NCBI GenBank assembly: GCA_026874595.1
Contig: CM049307.1
Span: 20,313,079 to 20,377,078 of the forward strand
Length of the DNA: 64,000 bases
Direction: 5' to 3'
Source of the DNA: Sipunculus nudus
Taxonomy: Eukaryota; Annelida; Sipuncula; Golfingiida; Sipunculidae
Part shown: one piece after another, positions 38,106 through 52,778 of the stretch
Position numbering within the stretch: the first letter of the stretch is position 1
How the letters are laid out: the number at the start of each line of letters is the position of its first letter
Notes under the pieces: model-generated
Database searches by the model: none
What the model saw: only the letters and a program-made list of their open reading frames with translations
What the model was told of the DNA's origin: nothing
Program-made: the position numbers and the translations under genes

Positions 38106-38470
38106 GTGGCCTATAACGACGGGCTGATCAAAATCATCTTCGAAAGAGCACAAGCACAGAAAATAGTTCTTCCAGGTCTATTTTTGACTCTAAGACTTAT
38201 CACGCATCCTCTCATGCAGAATGAAGGATTAATTCAGAAACGGCACAGCAAAGTCTTTATTTTAGACTGTGTCAGCATGAATCAAGCTGGGACCATCTTC
38301 AGAACCCGAGAGCACAGCAGAATTAGATTCATTATGAAGATGGATTCAACATGTGTCTCCCTTTTGTTGTCGATTTTTCTGTGTTTGCTGGTTGTGTCTG
38401 AGGCTAACAAAAGAATACGTCTGTTTTTCTCATTTCTGATCATGTTTCTTCACTTTCAGGTGTTATTTTA
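38106..38470 (+). CDS. Possible first exon with signal peptide
   Basis: A 128-codon frame ends in a segment that looks like a secretion signal: MKMDSTC as the n-region, VSLLLSIFLCLLVV as the h-region and SEA|NK as a plausible cleavage site. If real, translation would start at the internal ATG near 38335 and the upstream part would be leader, since it reads less like protein. I find no good GT donor soon after the signal sequence, which weakens the case, and a hydrophobic run by chance is possible at this composition. There is no usable TATA signal. Product unknown; candidate small secreted protein. Confidence 0.25.
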
Positions 38471-41279
38471 TTTTAGCTGCATTAATAACTAGCACAGTTT
38501 TATTAATTAATAATAACAGCAAACATAAACATCTTTGGAAATTATGCAATAAGAATTCCAACAACTGGCATTTTTATTATTTGGACTATATTATATTAAT
38601 GACAGGTAAATATGATATTTAACTATTGCCATATTTTTATACTCTTATTATGAAGAAAGATATGTCATCCTGATAACTAAACCCCTTGCAAACTGGTGTC
38701 AGAAAAATTTACTTTTATTAAATGTGCTTTTAATAATTTATTGAGTTTAAGAGTTGAAATTAAAAAAAGGATAAAAACTTAGATCAACCAAGCAAGACTC
38801 AAAAACTTAAGATACATGTTCATATTCATCAGAAATGGATCTGTGTGATTTTTTTTGTATTATGAAAGGTTGCATATGAAAATCAGAAAGGCACAATCTT
38901 TAAAAAAATTGTAAAAAATGTTAGAAACTCCTTCAAGCAGAACCAAATCTTGCAGGTCAGCAGCCCATAGGATACAATTGGAATAAAAAAAAACTAAAAA
39001 CATGAAAAATCTGATATTCAGCCAAAGATGACCAAGCTCATACTGATGTGGAGAACTACAATACAATTTTTGTATCAATAAGCAGTGGATATCTGTGTAG
39101 CATAAGTGTGGGGGTGGGTTGGTAGGGGAATTAAGGGGGTGACAGAATGGTGGTCATCACATGTCATGTGAAAAGTAAGGTAAAACCAAAAATTACTACA
39201 CAAATAAAAATCACAATGCATGACCAAGATCTGAATGGGGTTAGGAAAAGCCAGTCATTTTAGTTAATACTGATGAGTGATGGTCTTTTTAGATAGTTCC
39301 ACATGTGAAAAATTTACCAATGAACACACTCCGACACAGGCAGAAACTGAGACAAACAAATAGCTGGAGCTGATGACCATGCATCCTAACCTGCAGTAGG
39401 ATGAAAAGATACAACTGTCAATTTCATTCATACCCTTATCTACATATAAAGATTAATTTCATTTCAATGAACATATATATGTATTTTTTTATGCACAAAT
39501 TACACATATGTGTTTATCAATTACAATTAATAGCATTTTTTCATCAGGATCTTATTCAATTTAGTGCTATTACTTACAAGCAGTTTTTGTCACTTGTTTT
39601 ATATAGAAGACAAGCTCTTGGAAAGAAATTGTGGCCTTAATTTAATTTGTTAATTAAGAACAAAATGTGAGCAGGACAAATCCAAGAATCACTGGTTTGA
39701 ATTACTTTTGAATATCATATATAAAAATATATATAATATATTACAAATATATATATATATACATGTATATATATATACAAAATATATATTCTTGACTGCA
39801 CTCTCCGCTTGCTATATAATATGTCAACTTATAAATAAGGAAAACTAAAGTGGATTATGTTCTAGGTTAAGGTAAAAAGGTTCTGGTGTCAACTAAATTC
39901 TAATCTTAGATTTCTTTTCTATTGCTAATTCCCTTGGATAACCATTGTGTGCACAAAAAAAGGTAAAATAATAGCTTATTCTTAAGCATTTTAGTGGATC
40001 AATGCAATTAACTGTTTTAGAATCACAAACTTATGTGAGTTAATATCACTCTGAATAAAATGAGTGAACCAATAAAACCAACAGCATTAACTATTTTCCC
40101 AAAGTGAATTAAAAACTTATACTGCCTTATGCTGGCCTGATGGTTCTGGGATACCTGGCTAAAATAAAATAATATACGACATCCTTTCTTCTGTTACAAT
40201 TCAATAAAATTATCTTTCTGTGGAAACAGCTAGCCCGGCAGACTCCTGAGCCAGGATACCTCATGTTTTAGGTATAATTGGATCTGCCGGGACCAGGAAT
40301 GACTCCTGTGATCATTAAAGCAACGTCTAGGTACTCAAAGCCGTGAACACAAAACTCAACAGGCAGAAATCCATATTAACAGTAATGCTTGGCATAATGG
40401 AACCAAGTGTGGCCATGGCATGATGGTTACTGGAGTATACAGATGAACAGGAAGGACATGGCAAACAATGGAAGCGCCCGGGTCTGTGTGCCGCTTTCTA
40501 CACAAGGCCTGACTTCTCACTCTCTACAGTACAAGCTCTGTAATGGGCTGCGGCAGCAGGAGGGCCCTGATTAGCTTCATCTTCTTTGCCAGGATGCAAA
40601 TCTGAGAAATCAGCCCCTTGTTTAAAAATAAACCCTGGAAATAAACAGGAGAAATCAAGACCAAATTCCTATCCTGATTAGTTTGTTACATGATCTCCTG
40701 CTAGTTAACGGTTCTGTTTAGTTTTTGTACAATGTGCAGAAAAGTCGACTAATTCTGATAATGATGAAAACGCTACAGTTCCCATCACATTATAGTATTT
40801 GTGACCCTTTTTCATCATTTCATTACAGCTAATTCTGGTACATTAACCTTTATCTCTAAACCAGTCTTGGTAATGCTCAGCCATTATGTAAAAGGGACTA
40901 ATTTTTCCCAGTTTTGTAAAATTATCTTGTTATAAGCTTCTTAGAATAACATGGTTAACTGATAAACAGAGGACAAAAATTGTTAAAAGTCATTAAATAC
41001 AAGATGAAATCTTAATTTAGCCACCAAGTTTCTATACAGACACATGGTTTTTAGATCATAAAAACTAACAGAAAGCAGACAAAATAACTATCAGCAATTT
41101 ATCAAAGTTATGCTAAACCAGTTCTATCTTTCTTATCATTTGATATGCAACATCCAGAAAACACTAATAGCTTTTAATTTTATAAAATACGCCCTGTTTG
41201 TAATCACATGAGGCAAGAGAATCCCTCTTTATAAGTCAGTTTTATACTAATCCACCAGCCTGTTTATAAAATATCCTAT
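38471..41279. other. Mostly unique DNA; GC-richer block at 40.2-40.6 kb
   Basis: An AT-rich simple stretch lies at 39716-39785. At 40200-40620 the sequence is less AT-rich and repeat-free; on the minus strand, TGATTTCTCAG near 40601 is an acceptor-like site followed by a short open frame (LHPGKEDEANQGPPAAAAHY). It is a possible exon or conserved non-coding block, but too weak to call. Confidence 0.35.
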
Positions 41280-41775
41280 TCCTGGTACTAGAGGGCAGTC
41301 AGTAGAGTGTAAATACCTCCATTACTAATACTAGAGGGCAGTAAGAAGAGTATAAATACAAACTGCATATTTCCATTACTGATACTAGGGGGCTGTCAGT
41401 AGTGTGTAAATACCTCCATTACTGGTCCTAGAGGACAGCAGTATCAGTAGTGTGTAAATACCTCCATTACTGGTCCTAGAGGGCTATCAGTAGTGTGTAA
41501 ATACCTCCATTACTGGTCCTAGAGTGCTATCAGTAGTGTGTAAATACCTCCATTACTGGTCCTACAGGGCTATCAGTAGACTGTAAATACCTCCATAACT
41601 GAAATTAGAAGGCAGTCTGTAGAGTGGAAATCCCTCTATTTCTGGTACTAGAGGACAGTCAGTCGAGCGTAAATACTTACATTTTTGATAATGCAGAGCA
41701 GTTATTAGAGTGTAAAAATCTTTAATACTACTGGTCCTAAAAGGTCAGTAGAGTGTAAATACCTCCATAAGAAGC
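41280..41775. repeat. 43-48 bp minisatellite, about 10 units
   Basis: TACCTCCATTACTGG and CTAGAGGGC with TCAGTAG and GTGTAAA recur. Central units begin at 41411, 41459, 41502, 41545 and 41588, mostly 43 bp apart; outer units have diverged in length and sequence. Confidence 0.93.
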
Positions 41776-44435
41776 AATACAAAATGCTGCAGAAAGTGCG
41801 GACACAGGATTCAATTCGCTGGAGAAACCAGAACTAGTTATTTCAGTTTCAAGCCAATTTGTTAATGAGTGGTTTGGTGGTTATGCAAATAATGCTTTTC
41901 TATGGGTTTCTTGTATTAAAATTCAATACAGCTTATGTGATTCCAACAGACTGTGATAATAAGATCCTGACTGACTGTATCAAGTATGGTTTTTGCCTTT
42001 TATTTTTTATTGAAATTTGAATGCCTTTTATCTGGCAACTGGTTTGTAAATTTAACTTCTACACCCACCATATGAAATTCTGTTTCATTTCCTGGAATTA
42101 CAGGAATGTACATTTCCAGCACACACTGATACATTTTGGCGATCTGAATTCAGTTCTTGAGAATGCTGTGAAATCAAAGCTGATGGTGCTGCATCAGTGA
42201 TGTGCTTTGTGAGGCATTTTATTTATAAATTCTTTGAATATGCCCATGGGCTTAATTCCACTACTGCTGGAAAGTTTAAAGCAGCAAGGAAGAATGAAAT
42301 GAATCCTTAAAAAGTGGTAAATAGGATACCATAAAAACTTGTTCTTCCCTATCAAGAACCCAGATATGATCTTAACCACATGGTGTCAAGTAAACAAACT
42401 GGGAAACCTGATATGACCTAACCGATGTCGCTATGTGTAGCATGAAATTCAGTGAGACATTTATACTGTGTTGGACTTTTATAAATGATCGCAGTGCTGT
42501 TCCAGTATCTTGCTCCATCAAACAGTGCTACCCATATTTAACGTTAATCCTATGAAACCTATACCTGGCATGTTAAGTCAGCCTCAAAATGACTGCTGCA
42601 GGTTAACATAGGCTGGACCTGATCTTCCACTTGGGTAATGAGGCATTTGTCAAAGAAGACTCAAATGGCAAGTGTTTTTCCATGACATCTATCAAGGCTA
42701 ATGCTACTGCTCCATTATGAGCCAATAGCTGCCTGTGAGTGTCAACCCATATTTTTACCCTGTGCATGCTTAATATAAAAATGTAAAGGCTTTCCTATTC
42801 ATGGATGGTTCAATACTAATCCCTTTGCTCCTTGCTGAATCAGGGGATTGGGCAGGGCGCCCATTGAGATAATCACCAGTGAACTGGAATAACTGTCACA
42901 GCTCCTGAAAATGTTACCAATATTAAGGGCTCCTATTGTCACATTGAGTGCACAGGAAAAATTTACATTGTTGGAAGTAGGCAGCCATGGCTTTGACGAA
43001 GACTTCTGGTGAAGAGGGCATGGAATGATAAAACACCAAAGTTGAAGGTTTTCCAATATCCCCTATTGGTGGCAGAAGTGGGATGGCATTCGAATGTGAC
43101 CTGACAAAATTCATGGCCAAATGCAGCAGATCATTACACTAAAAGCACCCTTGGGTACAGAACCCAGTGTGACTGAGACTTCTGTTGATTAAAATATTGT
43201 CATCTCTGGTCGCCCATGGCGCTCCAGGCAGGTTCAGCTCAGAGACTGACAACATCACAGCATGTACTGATGCCATCACACCTCTGTTACCAACTAAGTC
43301 TCAAACGAGGCAGTAAAAAAAATCCCTGAAAATATGAGGAATGCGACTGTTGGAAGAGAATGTCATCCATAAAGATAAATCAAGGTAGTGTTGTTAACTT
43401 ACATAAATATCCATGGCAGAGTAGCATGACATGATGGTATTATAGTCAACAATAATTTTAGAATATGTATCAAAAAGAATCGTTTTTTAGTTTTCCTTTT
43501 TAAATCTAAAACCTGCTGATGTTTTACTTGTGATTAATGGAAAATACCAGGGTAAAAAATATACCAATTATGTTTGGTAAAAAAGACCAACCTTTTTAGA
43601 CAGTGCATAAAGAGTGCATCCACTTAACTAATTTGGGTGATGTGATGCAGGATACCAGATTTTCAGATTTCTAATTTCAAGGAAAATGTTTTCCAAATAA
43701 ATATAACTCAGTTCATCGCAGACAAGCATTAAATGGGTATGTGCACCAGGAAACCTTAAGACAAAGTAGACCAGAAATATATCTGGCACGCAAAGACAAC
43801 ACTGATACATCTGGGCAAATATCAAAGCACTCAGATATATTAAAATAAAATATTTGAATCAAGTGTTATGCAATGATGTATAGTACCATAAGGCATCCAA
43901 CTTTAATTGAGATGCTATTGAAACAATCTATGAACAGAATAGGAGAAGCATGAATGGCTGTGGTGTCCTTGAAGCTTTGCAAAGTAATTTTTCTACTCTT
44001 TCATGACTGAAGCTATGTGAGGCAGGCTGTCTACAAGCTTTCTGGAATGCCTTTAAAGACAATTCATCATGGTGTGTAATGGTGTTTCAGTTACTAAATT
44101 AATAGACCACTCAATCAAGTGGGCATAAATTTTCAAAGAAAGTGCTGAAGTTGGTATTGCCTTAAAATCTCCTATGGAGTGATGGAAGACAACATATAGG
44201 AAGTGTTAATGAACACCAGTCACAGCAGCTGGGATGTCTCTTAGAATATCAATTTAGACTAAATTTTCACTTCCACACTCTTTGCATGTTAATATAAGGT
44301 GCATACTGGCCGGTCCTTGAAAAACTAAATTTGTGAGAGCTTAGACTGCGCTTGAAAACAGCATTTTTTTCCTTTCAGCTGTATGTTATATATCAGCAGA
44401 TTTGACTTTGAAAATGAACTTGAGAAACAATATTT
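41776..44435. other. Unique DNA
   Basis: Overlapping minus-strand frames at 42799-43120 sit in slightly GC-richer sequence, but I see no splice sites that single out an exon. Confidence 0.4.
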
Positions 44436-45519
44436 TAGACCATATATGGGGAATATGAGAGGTCATGATCCAGATTTAAATATACCTCATCCAATAACAT
44501 ATATCTATATATTTGCATAATATGAACAAAATGTGTCCATAAGATTTTTACTTATAAGGCTCAAAAAACAAGAAAAGGACAAACAGTGGTGCCACCCTGT
44601 CTCCCACTGAAGCTAAAACTATCCAAGATCTTTGGTCTATTTTTTTTTTACCAATCCATGCATCCCTATTGGGATATTTGAGAATTTTTGTTTTTCCCAA
44701 ATATAGAAATAGTCAAGGTCAAGGCCACTCCTTTAGTAATGGCCATGACCCCTATTTATATATATACTCCATTCCATAATAGGAATAAATGCATAATAGG
44801 AAAGAAATCTGTCCAATAGTTCTTGACTTATAATGCTCATAGTACTGTCAAGTGGCAATGATGGGGGTATAAATAACAGGAAAGCAAGAAAAGGACAAAA
44901 TGTGGTGCCACCTGTCTTCCACAGACAAAGCTATTCAAGATCTTCAGTCAGTTTTAGTTTGAATCAATCCATGCATCCCTTATTGAGATATTTAAGATTT
45001 TGTGTGATTTTCACCAAATATGGATATTATCAAGGTCAAGGCCACTATCATAAGAAAGGTGATGACCCAAATTTAAAATAAGTCATCCAATAACATATAT
45101 CTATGTATTTGCATAATAGAAAGAAATTTGTCATAGTTTTTTACTTATAATGCTCACAATACTGTAAAGTGGCAATGATCGGGTTATTAAAAGGCACAAA
45201 AACAAGAAAAGGATACATGTGGCACAACCCTGAGTTTCTTGGAAATGGCAATGCTAAGATCTGTGGTCAACTTGATATTTGGATTAATCAATGCAAGATT
45301 TTTTTAGATATTTAAGAATTTGTGTGATTTTTCCCCAAAAGGGACCTATTCAAGGTCAAGGTCATTCCTAGTAAAGCTCATGACCCCATTTAAAATAGAG
45401 TTTGGTAAAGTTCTGTGAATATTTTTTGAGTTAATATCACTCAAACAAGATTTACCTGCGGCGGCGGTGGGGACAGACATAAAACCATAGTATTTGTCGA
45501 CACTGTCTGGGGATACAAT
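44436..45519 (+). mobile_element. F2 element, 5'-truncated copy
   Basis: The core has about three units of roughly 320 bp recognised by AAGAAATCTGTCC, CAAGTGGCAATGAT and AAGGTCAAGGCCAC; the palindromes are decayed (GTGGTGCCACC near 44586 and 44904). The 3' end is intact: GCGGCGGCGG tract, ACCATAGTATTTGTCGAC and TGTCTGGGGATACAAT (ending 45519). The 5' hairpin and box are missing, so the copy is truncated on the left. Confidence 0.78.
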
Positions 45520-47280
45520 TATAAATACATAACTTAAGTTCAGCACATGAATCTGATATATTCACAAGTACTGAAATCAAACTCCCCTTTGCTCCATAAT
45601 GAATTACTTTTATCAACATGGTTAACCCTATACTGCTGCCCACGGAATGTTTTCACATAATCTGTCTGGAACTCAGATGCTCTGACTAGTCTGGTTGTTA
45701 TTTTTGGTCATGAGGGTCTGGTTTGATCTGCATCTCCAACAGTACAATCCTGGACAAACCCATGATTCCCTACTCATATTTAAACAGACTACTTAAGTTA
45801 GTACCAGACAATCAACTAAAAATAGACATGTTACAGAGGTCCTGTTTTCACATTTGTTTCTGTCTGTAGGTTTTTTTTTTAATTTTTATCTGCTGTTCAC
45901 ACTGATCACTGTATCTCTAATCACTAATTAATATCAGCCACGCATGTTATGTCAATAAAACCAATATTTCTTCAGTAAGGGTGGTATAGTAGGAAGTGTG
46001 TGGATGCTCACCACTACAGTGATCTGGACTTAGATTACATGCAGCTGGTCTATTTAGGAGTTTCTTTTTTCACTGTCTCACATTTGTCTGAATGTTCATT
46101 GAGATGAGAACCTTGAAGAGAAAACCAGATGAGTAAATGTTTTGAGTTGTTCAAATTAAATGTGTATGAAGTATAAATTGGGGAAGAGACTTGAGGAAGG
46201 CTGGTCAGGTGATACAGCATATGCTCAAAACAACGATAGGCTGGGTTAAAATCCCAGTGAAGCTGTTCTGTTTCCTGATTTTATCTCTTCATAGTTTCCA
46301 AGTGAACAAATTATACTGATCCAGGGATATCTAGTATTTAATCTGTTATTAAAGTTTTTTGTTCAAAGCCATTTGTGAGCATACTAATTACAAGAATTTC
46401 AAAATGGCCAACAATATGTTTTTTAAAAAGTTTGGAAAAATGATAGTTTCAATTGTACTGAAAACTTTAATTTCTCATAAAATCATGTTTAAACGATATA
46501 ACATGAAAAATAATTTGCATATATGCATGAGTTTGAGTCCAAGGATACAAAGCATTCAGCACTGAAATCTTTGCTCACCTAAACAAAAGCTGTTTGTTTG
46601 TAGAATGGAAGTTGTTGCCTGACTCTGTCATATAAAAATGAAAGAAAAATTTCTCATATCAGAGCTTTTGGATGACTGTTATCAGGAGCTTTCAGCAACA
46701 TCACTTCATAAGCCTGCTGAAGACCTGTAGGCCTATGTCACATGAACTAAACAGTTTGTTTGATCATGTGACAAGAGGCTTTGTAAATGTGTAAAGTTCA
46801 CAGTCAGGGTCACAATTAAATGTGAGGGCTGTGCCCTAGCTGATTTCTTTGATTCATGGATCTTCCTTCTCCAGGCGTTACTTTCACTTTTTAAGATACT
46901 GTCTCAGGTATTTTTGTGTCCTGTTCCTTTGACAGTGCTGGCCCTTTGCTGTGACAGCCTCATGACACGTTTGTATGTTCCATGACCCTGGTCATTAGGA
47001 CCCTTGCTGTTTGACTGTTTCATCTGTGTACATTTCACTACATTCAACACATGGCATTTGGTATACTACACCACATTTATTATCTTTTGATGTTGGGTCT
47101 TAAGGATGTTCCAACTGTGATCTTAAAGTATTGATGGGTGCATGGTACACATTTACACCATGCGTCTTGGAAATCTTGTTAATTTTCTCTGAGGTGCCCT
47201 TGATGTAGAGCAGTTTGTTCTGGTGCTTGGTTTATTTACATAACATCAAGCTCAGGTATCAGTTATTACAATAAAACCTG
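45520..47280. other. Unique DNA
   Basis: I see no supportable gene or element. Confidence 0.4.
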
Positions 47281-47520
47281 GCCTAACAATTAACCACCTT
47301 AGTTATGTGACCTACACAAATAATGACCACTTTTCATGGTCCCATTTTTTTTTTTGCTCCTTATATCAAACCTCGCTCAGATGACCATCTTGAAATGTGA
47401 CCATTTTATTGAGGTCCTGTTGGCAGTCATAATTTCGAGGTTTCACGATATCAGCTTTAAAAGTCTTACCAGTAAATGTTCATTGTTTTGGTCACGTGAC
47501 ATTAGCCCAAAGGTCTTCAA
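47281..47520 (+). repeat. Possible decayed dispersed repeat with TGACCA phrases
   Basis: ACAATTAACCACCTTAG, AATGACCACTTTTCATGGTC, GATGACCATCTTG and TGTGACCATTTTATTG occur in close succession, suggesting an old repeated module. I recall similar invertebrate dispersed repeats but cannot verify the assignment. Confidence 0.35.
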
Positions 47521-48659
47521 AAAACTTATGAATGAACCATGATTGCAGTAATCTAAAAGCTCTGATGTGAGAATAATTATTATAATTAGTTCATTCATAA
47601 GCTGATTGGATTCTTAAATTCACTGAAACTGTTTACAAAATTTTAAAAGATCTGCAACATATAGTTCAATAACATATGTTGTTTTACATACAGTTACACT
47701 GAAAAAATCTAATGAGGACGGATAATTTACATTTGAAAAGAGGCAGCATGTTTGTTAAACCACGACACCATCTGGATCACTGATAGTGTCAAGGCTAGTC
47801 TGTCTCCAGAACTGAATAACAACAGCTTGCCTGGTTAACATACAGCAGCAGAAAAACCCTTGAAGCTACATGAGTGTAACTTGTTCTGAGCAGCTGGGAA
47901 TCCTTGAAACTGTATTTAATTATACCAGAGCAGATTTAACATCTGGGTCTGACTGAATGTATATACATATGTGTACTCAAAAAGTGAAAATGCACAGCTT
48001 AAAATTATCATTTATAATAAAACCTCCTATATCTAAAATCAATCCAAAAGTGGTTTATATTCATATTAGACCTAATAAAGTATACATTAATTAGACCTCG
48101 CACAGTGATCTATCTGATGGTATACATATTTTTTAACTTTTCACTCTTTTTACATGATTTTGTAACATTAAAAAAAATAAATTTATGAAAGGTTCATAAT
48201 GAATGAAAAATTCAAAAATATATATACCAATACTGTTCCTGGTTTAAAATTATGTGTACTTTTTGGGGTCTAATATGAATTTAAAACAATTAACTTCTGG
48301 ATTTTAGATATGTTCTAGATATAAGGGTTTTTGATGATAATGATACCTTAACTCTAATATTAGTTCCCCATGATCAACTGTTGTACACGCTAATTTAATA
48401 ATTATAGTAGGGAACGTAAACAGGCTAATTGTGTACTATGTAAACAATACATGATAAGTTTTATTTATTTTCATCAGTAGCCTTTACCACGATATTCTAT
48501 CCTGTATTATTTGGTATCATTTGTGTAACTAGGATAAACTTCTTGTTCATGTGGATATGTAGTTAAATCACTTTGGCTTAAAAAAAGGTTACACACACGT
48601 CTCTGAGGACAACAGAGCTCCCAATTCTGAAGACACAAAAGAGCACCACAAGGATGTTT

Positions 48660-49520
48660 ATTATGCCCGTCATAATTCTTGTGACCACTTACCTCATTAA
48701 ATATGAATCAAACTTTGTTTAGACATTATATTGGTTACTATTTCTTTTTAGTTTCATGTAAATCTTTTATATTCCTGCTAAGTGGTAGCAGTGACACCAT
48801 AAAGTAGGCTGGTGACTTTTGACCTCATTGAATATGTATGGATTTTGCCATGAATCTAATATAGGCGAGACATTATATTGGTTAATATTTCTGTTGACTT
48901 CATCAAAATCCATATATATCACTTTCCTCCTAAGTTAATTATAATCACACTGACACCAACCCCTACATTTAACACATATATGAAATATGAAAACAATAGG
49001 GTGAGTGGTAACTGAGTTATAAAGAGTCACCCAAAACTTTAACCTGTGCTTGGTTGGGATCTGTACAAATTTTTTTCGCCAAGTGCTAATTACTGTATCA
49101 GAAATTAAAATATGAGAAAATTTTATTAATGTGCTAGGTATTGTCACTGTACATCAGTGTAATTAATTTGGTTGAAATATTGTCATTAGCAATGGAGCAA
49201 AGGGCCTCACTAAAACACTTTATTCTGACTTGTTCATGAACGAGGTGACCTTGACCTTTTACTTTTTGAGAACAAAATCATAGGGGGAGGGGGGGGGGAA
49301 TAATAACCCCCTTTACAATACATATATATGAAATATATAAGCTATATGGTAAGAGGTTGTTTAGTTATAAAGAGTTATCCCAAATCTTTAACCTGTGCTG
49401 GGTTGGTATCTGTACAAATTTTGTTCATTAAGTGATAATTACTGGTCCAGAAATTAAAATATTGAAAAATTTCTAATAGCTGTGATAGGTATAGTCACTG
49501 TTCATCAGTGTACTAATGAT
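48660..49520 (+). repeat. Two neighbouring diverged tandem duplications
   Basis: A first pair has period 147 bp (ACATTATATTGGTTA at 48723 and 48870). A second pair has period about 360 bp: ATATGAAATAT, TTAACCTGTGCT, ATCTGTACAAATTTT and CATCAGTGTA recur near 48975-49160 and 49330-49510. A G-rich run (49283-49298) and GGTGACCTTGACC lie between. Confidence 0.7.
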
Positions 49521-50676
49521 TTGTTTTTGATCTTTCTGTACATGTGTCCCTTATAAAAGTACCTGCCACTGGTGCATATGATGCAGGAATTTGGTACTTT
49601 TACTGTTAAATAATTAAGAATATGGAGCATTGAGTATATCAGCAGAGGAAGTGTACCTATCTTTACAGTTTAAATAAAGGGTACAGCTTCCTTGTCAGGT
49701 AACCCATTAACAATGTTTCGAACAGTATATTCTTACAGTAAAATATGGAGGAAAATAAGGCAAGACAGCTGATACCTGTGTGTTTCTATAAATTTACCTG
49801 ACCACCAGATGATCATCATGCAGGAACCATCAGGGCCAGGTAAGGGGAGTCAACCTGGCAAATTAATTGAAATCTTATAACTGAAACACGGCCATTCAGC
49901 TTGAACCTAATACATTTCCTAACTTAATTTATATATCACTTTTTGTTCTTTTCTTGGAACATTCTATTGTCTTTATCTCTCAAGCCTTGCAAAGGGCTTC
50001 AAATCACAATTACTGATTATGCCTGTCTTACAACAACTTTCCATGTATGTATTTCATAAAATGAAGCTATATGCCATTACTTACACATGTGCAATGGGTT
50101 ATGTTTCTGAAGTTTTTATTTTTGGCTATTATTGTACCATATTTATTATTATACCATATTTATAGCACTCCTTCCACTCAAAGAAATTAAATAAATTTTG
50201 CTTAATTTAATCTAATTTAGCTCAAATAATTGCTAAATTAATTTCTTCACATTAAGTTCACAATGTATGTTTCTTATGTAGGAATAAACATAGCCATAAT
50301 AGGTGACTGTCAAAATACAAATTACACGATGACTAAATCTTATGCATTATAAACTGATTAAACATTAAATACACCAGGATAATTAAATTTTTTTGCCTAG
50401 ACAAGATATATTAATAAAAGAATTAAGAAGACTGAGATTGAGGTTAAAAGATAAAGAACATTAAAAAAATATAAAAATTTACTTGTGTACAACTGTCATA
50501 TTGCAGCAAATGTGTAGGTTATAAGTGGAGTTTAAAAATAGGTTTGAAGTAATTTCATGAAACCATGAAAATTGTATTTTTGTTTCTGTAATGTTGTTAG
50601 AAAGTCTGTACCACAGCTGTGCTGCATCATAACTGAAACACCTTTCTCTTTAGATTTTGGTCCATATTGTTGGTTT
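49521..50676. other. Unique AT-rich DNA
   Basis: Nothing supportable seen. Confidence 0.4.
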
Positions 50677-52778
50677 AAACAAGGGACCTATGGGTCACGG
50701 CGCTCAGCTGTTATATATGATAAAAATTTTGATTTAGAAATGAGGCACATGCTGGTTTTGTGTGGTAATAAATATAAGCTGTATTATGAGTTGTTGTTGT
50801 TTAGCTTATGTATGATTTTGATAGTACCTTTGGAGACAGGGAAGAGGATTGATTTCATTTTTTTTTATTAACAAATGGAGTACTATTGTCACACAGACTT
50901 GACTTGGCCATATAACTTATAAGCAGAATATATAATATAAGAGTTTAACTATTTATTAAAAAAAAATACAAATATTGTCCCAAATATAATTTTTATTAAA
51001 AATAATAAGAGAATCGCATGATTTTTTAAAATGAAATATAACTGAAATGATTATTAAAATAATATTAAAGAATATATTCATGAATGCATTCATGAATACA
51101 TTTTGAAAGTATTTGCACTGGTATTCATATACTTTCAATTTTACCTGAATTCCCATTCTTTATGCAAGAAATTTTATAATGGAGTACATATTCATATTCG
51201 TATTTAAATACAATTGCAAAGTATTCTCACCATGTCTGGTATTTATTCAGTTTTCACCAAACAATGATGTTGAGAATCCAGAATATACAAAATTCACACG
51301 TTTAAATAATGATCATAAGTACCTGGTTTATGGCTTTTATTTATATTAAAAAAAAAATAAATGTAATATATTCATTTTGGACTAATTTCACATCAAAGTA
51401 TGCCCTAGACACAGTAGGAATCTAGATTAATATTATCAACTGCATCTTCGTCTATCATTAATTTCCTTCATATGATCCCTAATGATTAGTAATGAATAAT
51501 ATGATTTACTTTTTATCATTAATACTGAACTGAAAAATACCATAGGTGACTGCATGGTGTTATTTGGAATACGTGACATTCTATCCATCCATACAAGATT
51601 CTTATATCATCAGTAACTGCAAGTTAATTTCCTGTTATTATAAACTAACAAATTCCTTTTCTATTTTTCTTTAATTTTTTATTAAAAACCAATAAAAATT
51701 TATTAATTTATTGTTTATTGTTATGTTGTTGGTTAAAACTACTAGATGAGTTGGGTTGGACACCTGGATCAACTGTGGCTGGTCATAAGCTGCCTTGCTG
51801 CCCCAGTGTATGCCTCCCTCAAGCGTGCATAATTTGCTGAAAGTTCAACAAGGTTAACATACAGGTGACTCAAGAGGGGCTGAAGAAAGCTAAGGTCTGA
51901 CATGGTCTCATAAAAACATTAATAAAATACAATTTTTTGGCCAATTTCTTTCAGCTTTCTAAACTAAAAAGCTGAAATCCTTATGTATGCATGATATGAA
52001 AATTATATCAACAGTGCTCACAGGAAACAAATGTGCCATGGTCAAAGTTGGGCAAAATTTAAGGTACTAATTTTATATTTATACTAATTACTTATAAAAT
52101 TTGAAAAATTCACAACTAATTTTGGGTATTCAATTGAATCTTGATTAAATAATGTTACATCCCTGACAAAAAATCTCTAGCTTCAGCAATCCCCTTGTTA
52201 AGGGAGTAAATATATTTCTTGATTTTTTACAAAGTGCATTATGTTTGGGCCCATAACTTAAAACAATTACGCAGTACTGACATCACTTCAGGCATGTGCA
52301 TAGAGAATGTATAGAAAAATATGTATATTATATATGATTAAAGTCAGATCAGTGGTTTTGATTTTAGGCAGTTTTGAAGTGTATGAATGGGTTTTTAATG
52401 GAAAATGAAGTTTTTCATTAATATCCCGTAGGTATTAAGTCCTAGTGACCATATTCTTGGCATGGTAGGGGATTCTGGAGACATCTAATTGTATGCCAAA
52501 TTTTGGAACTGAGAGCTGAAGCTGGGGAGCTGAGCTCTTGCAAACTGCATAACACTAGCTTGATGTAAACAATATGTTACATGGTGCTTGAAAACTTGAA
52601 GAAAATCTACAGTTTTTGATCAACTGGTTTCAAATTTTTGTTGTTAACAGGCAAAATGCTAACAAAAACATGCTGTGAAAATTAAATCCACAGTACTTTC
52701 AGGAAAAAAAAAACGTGCCATGGTCAAAGTTGGGCAAAATTTAAGGTACCCATTTTTTATTTTTGTTAATATTTTAAA

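Noticed and set aside
42799-43120. Minus-strand overlapping frames as coding exons
   Set aside because: Two frames overlap, neither has a usable splice pair, and the length is within what chance would give.
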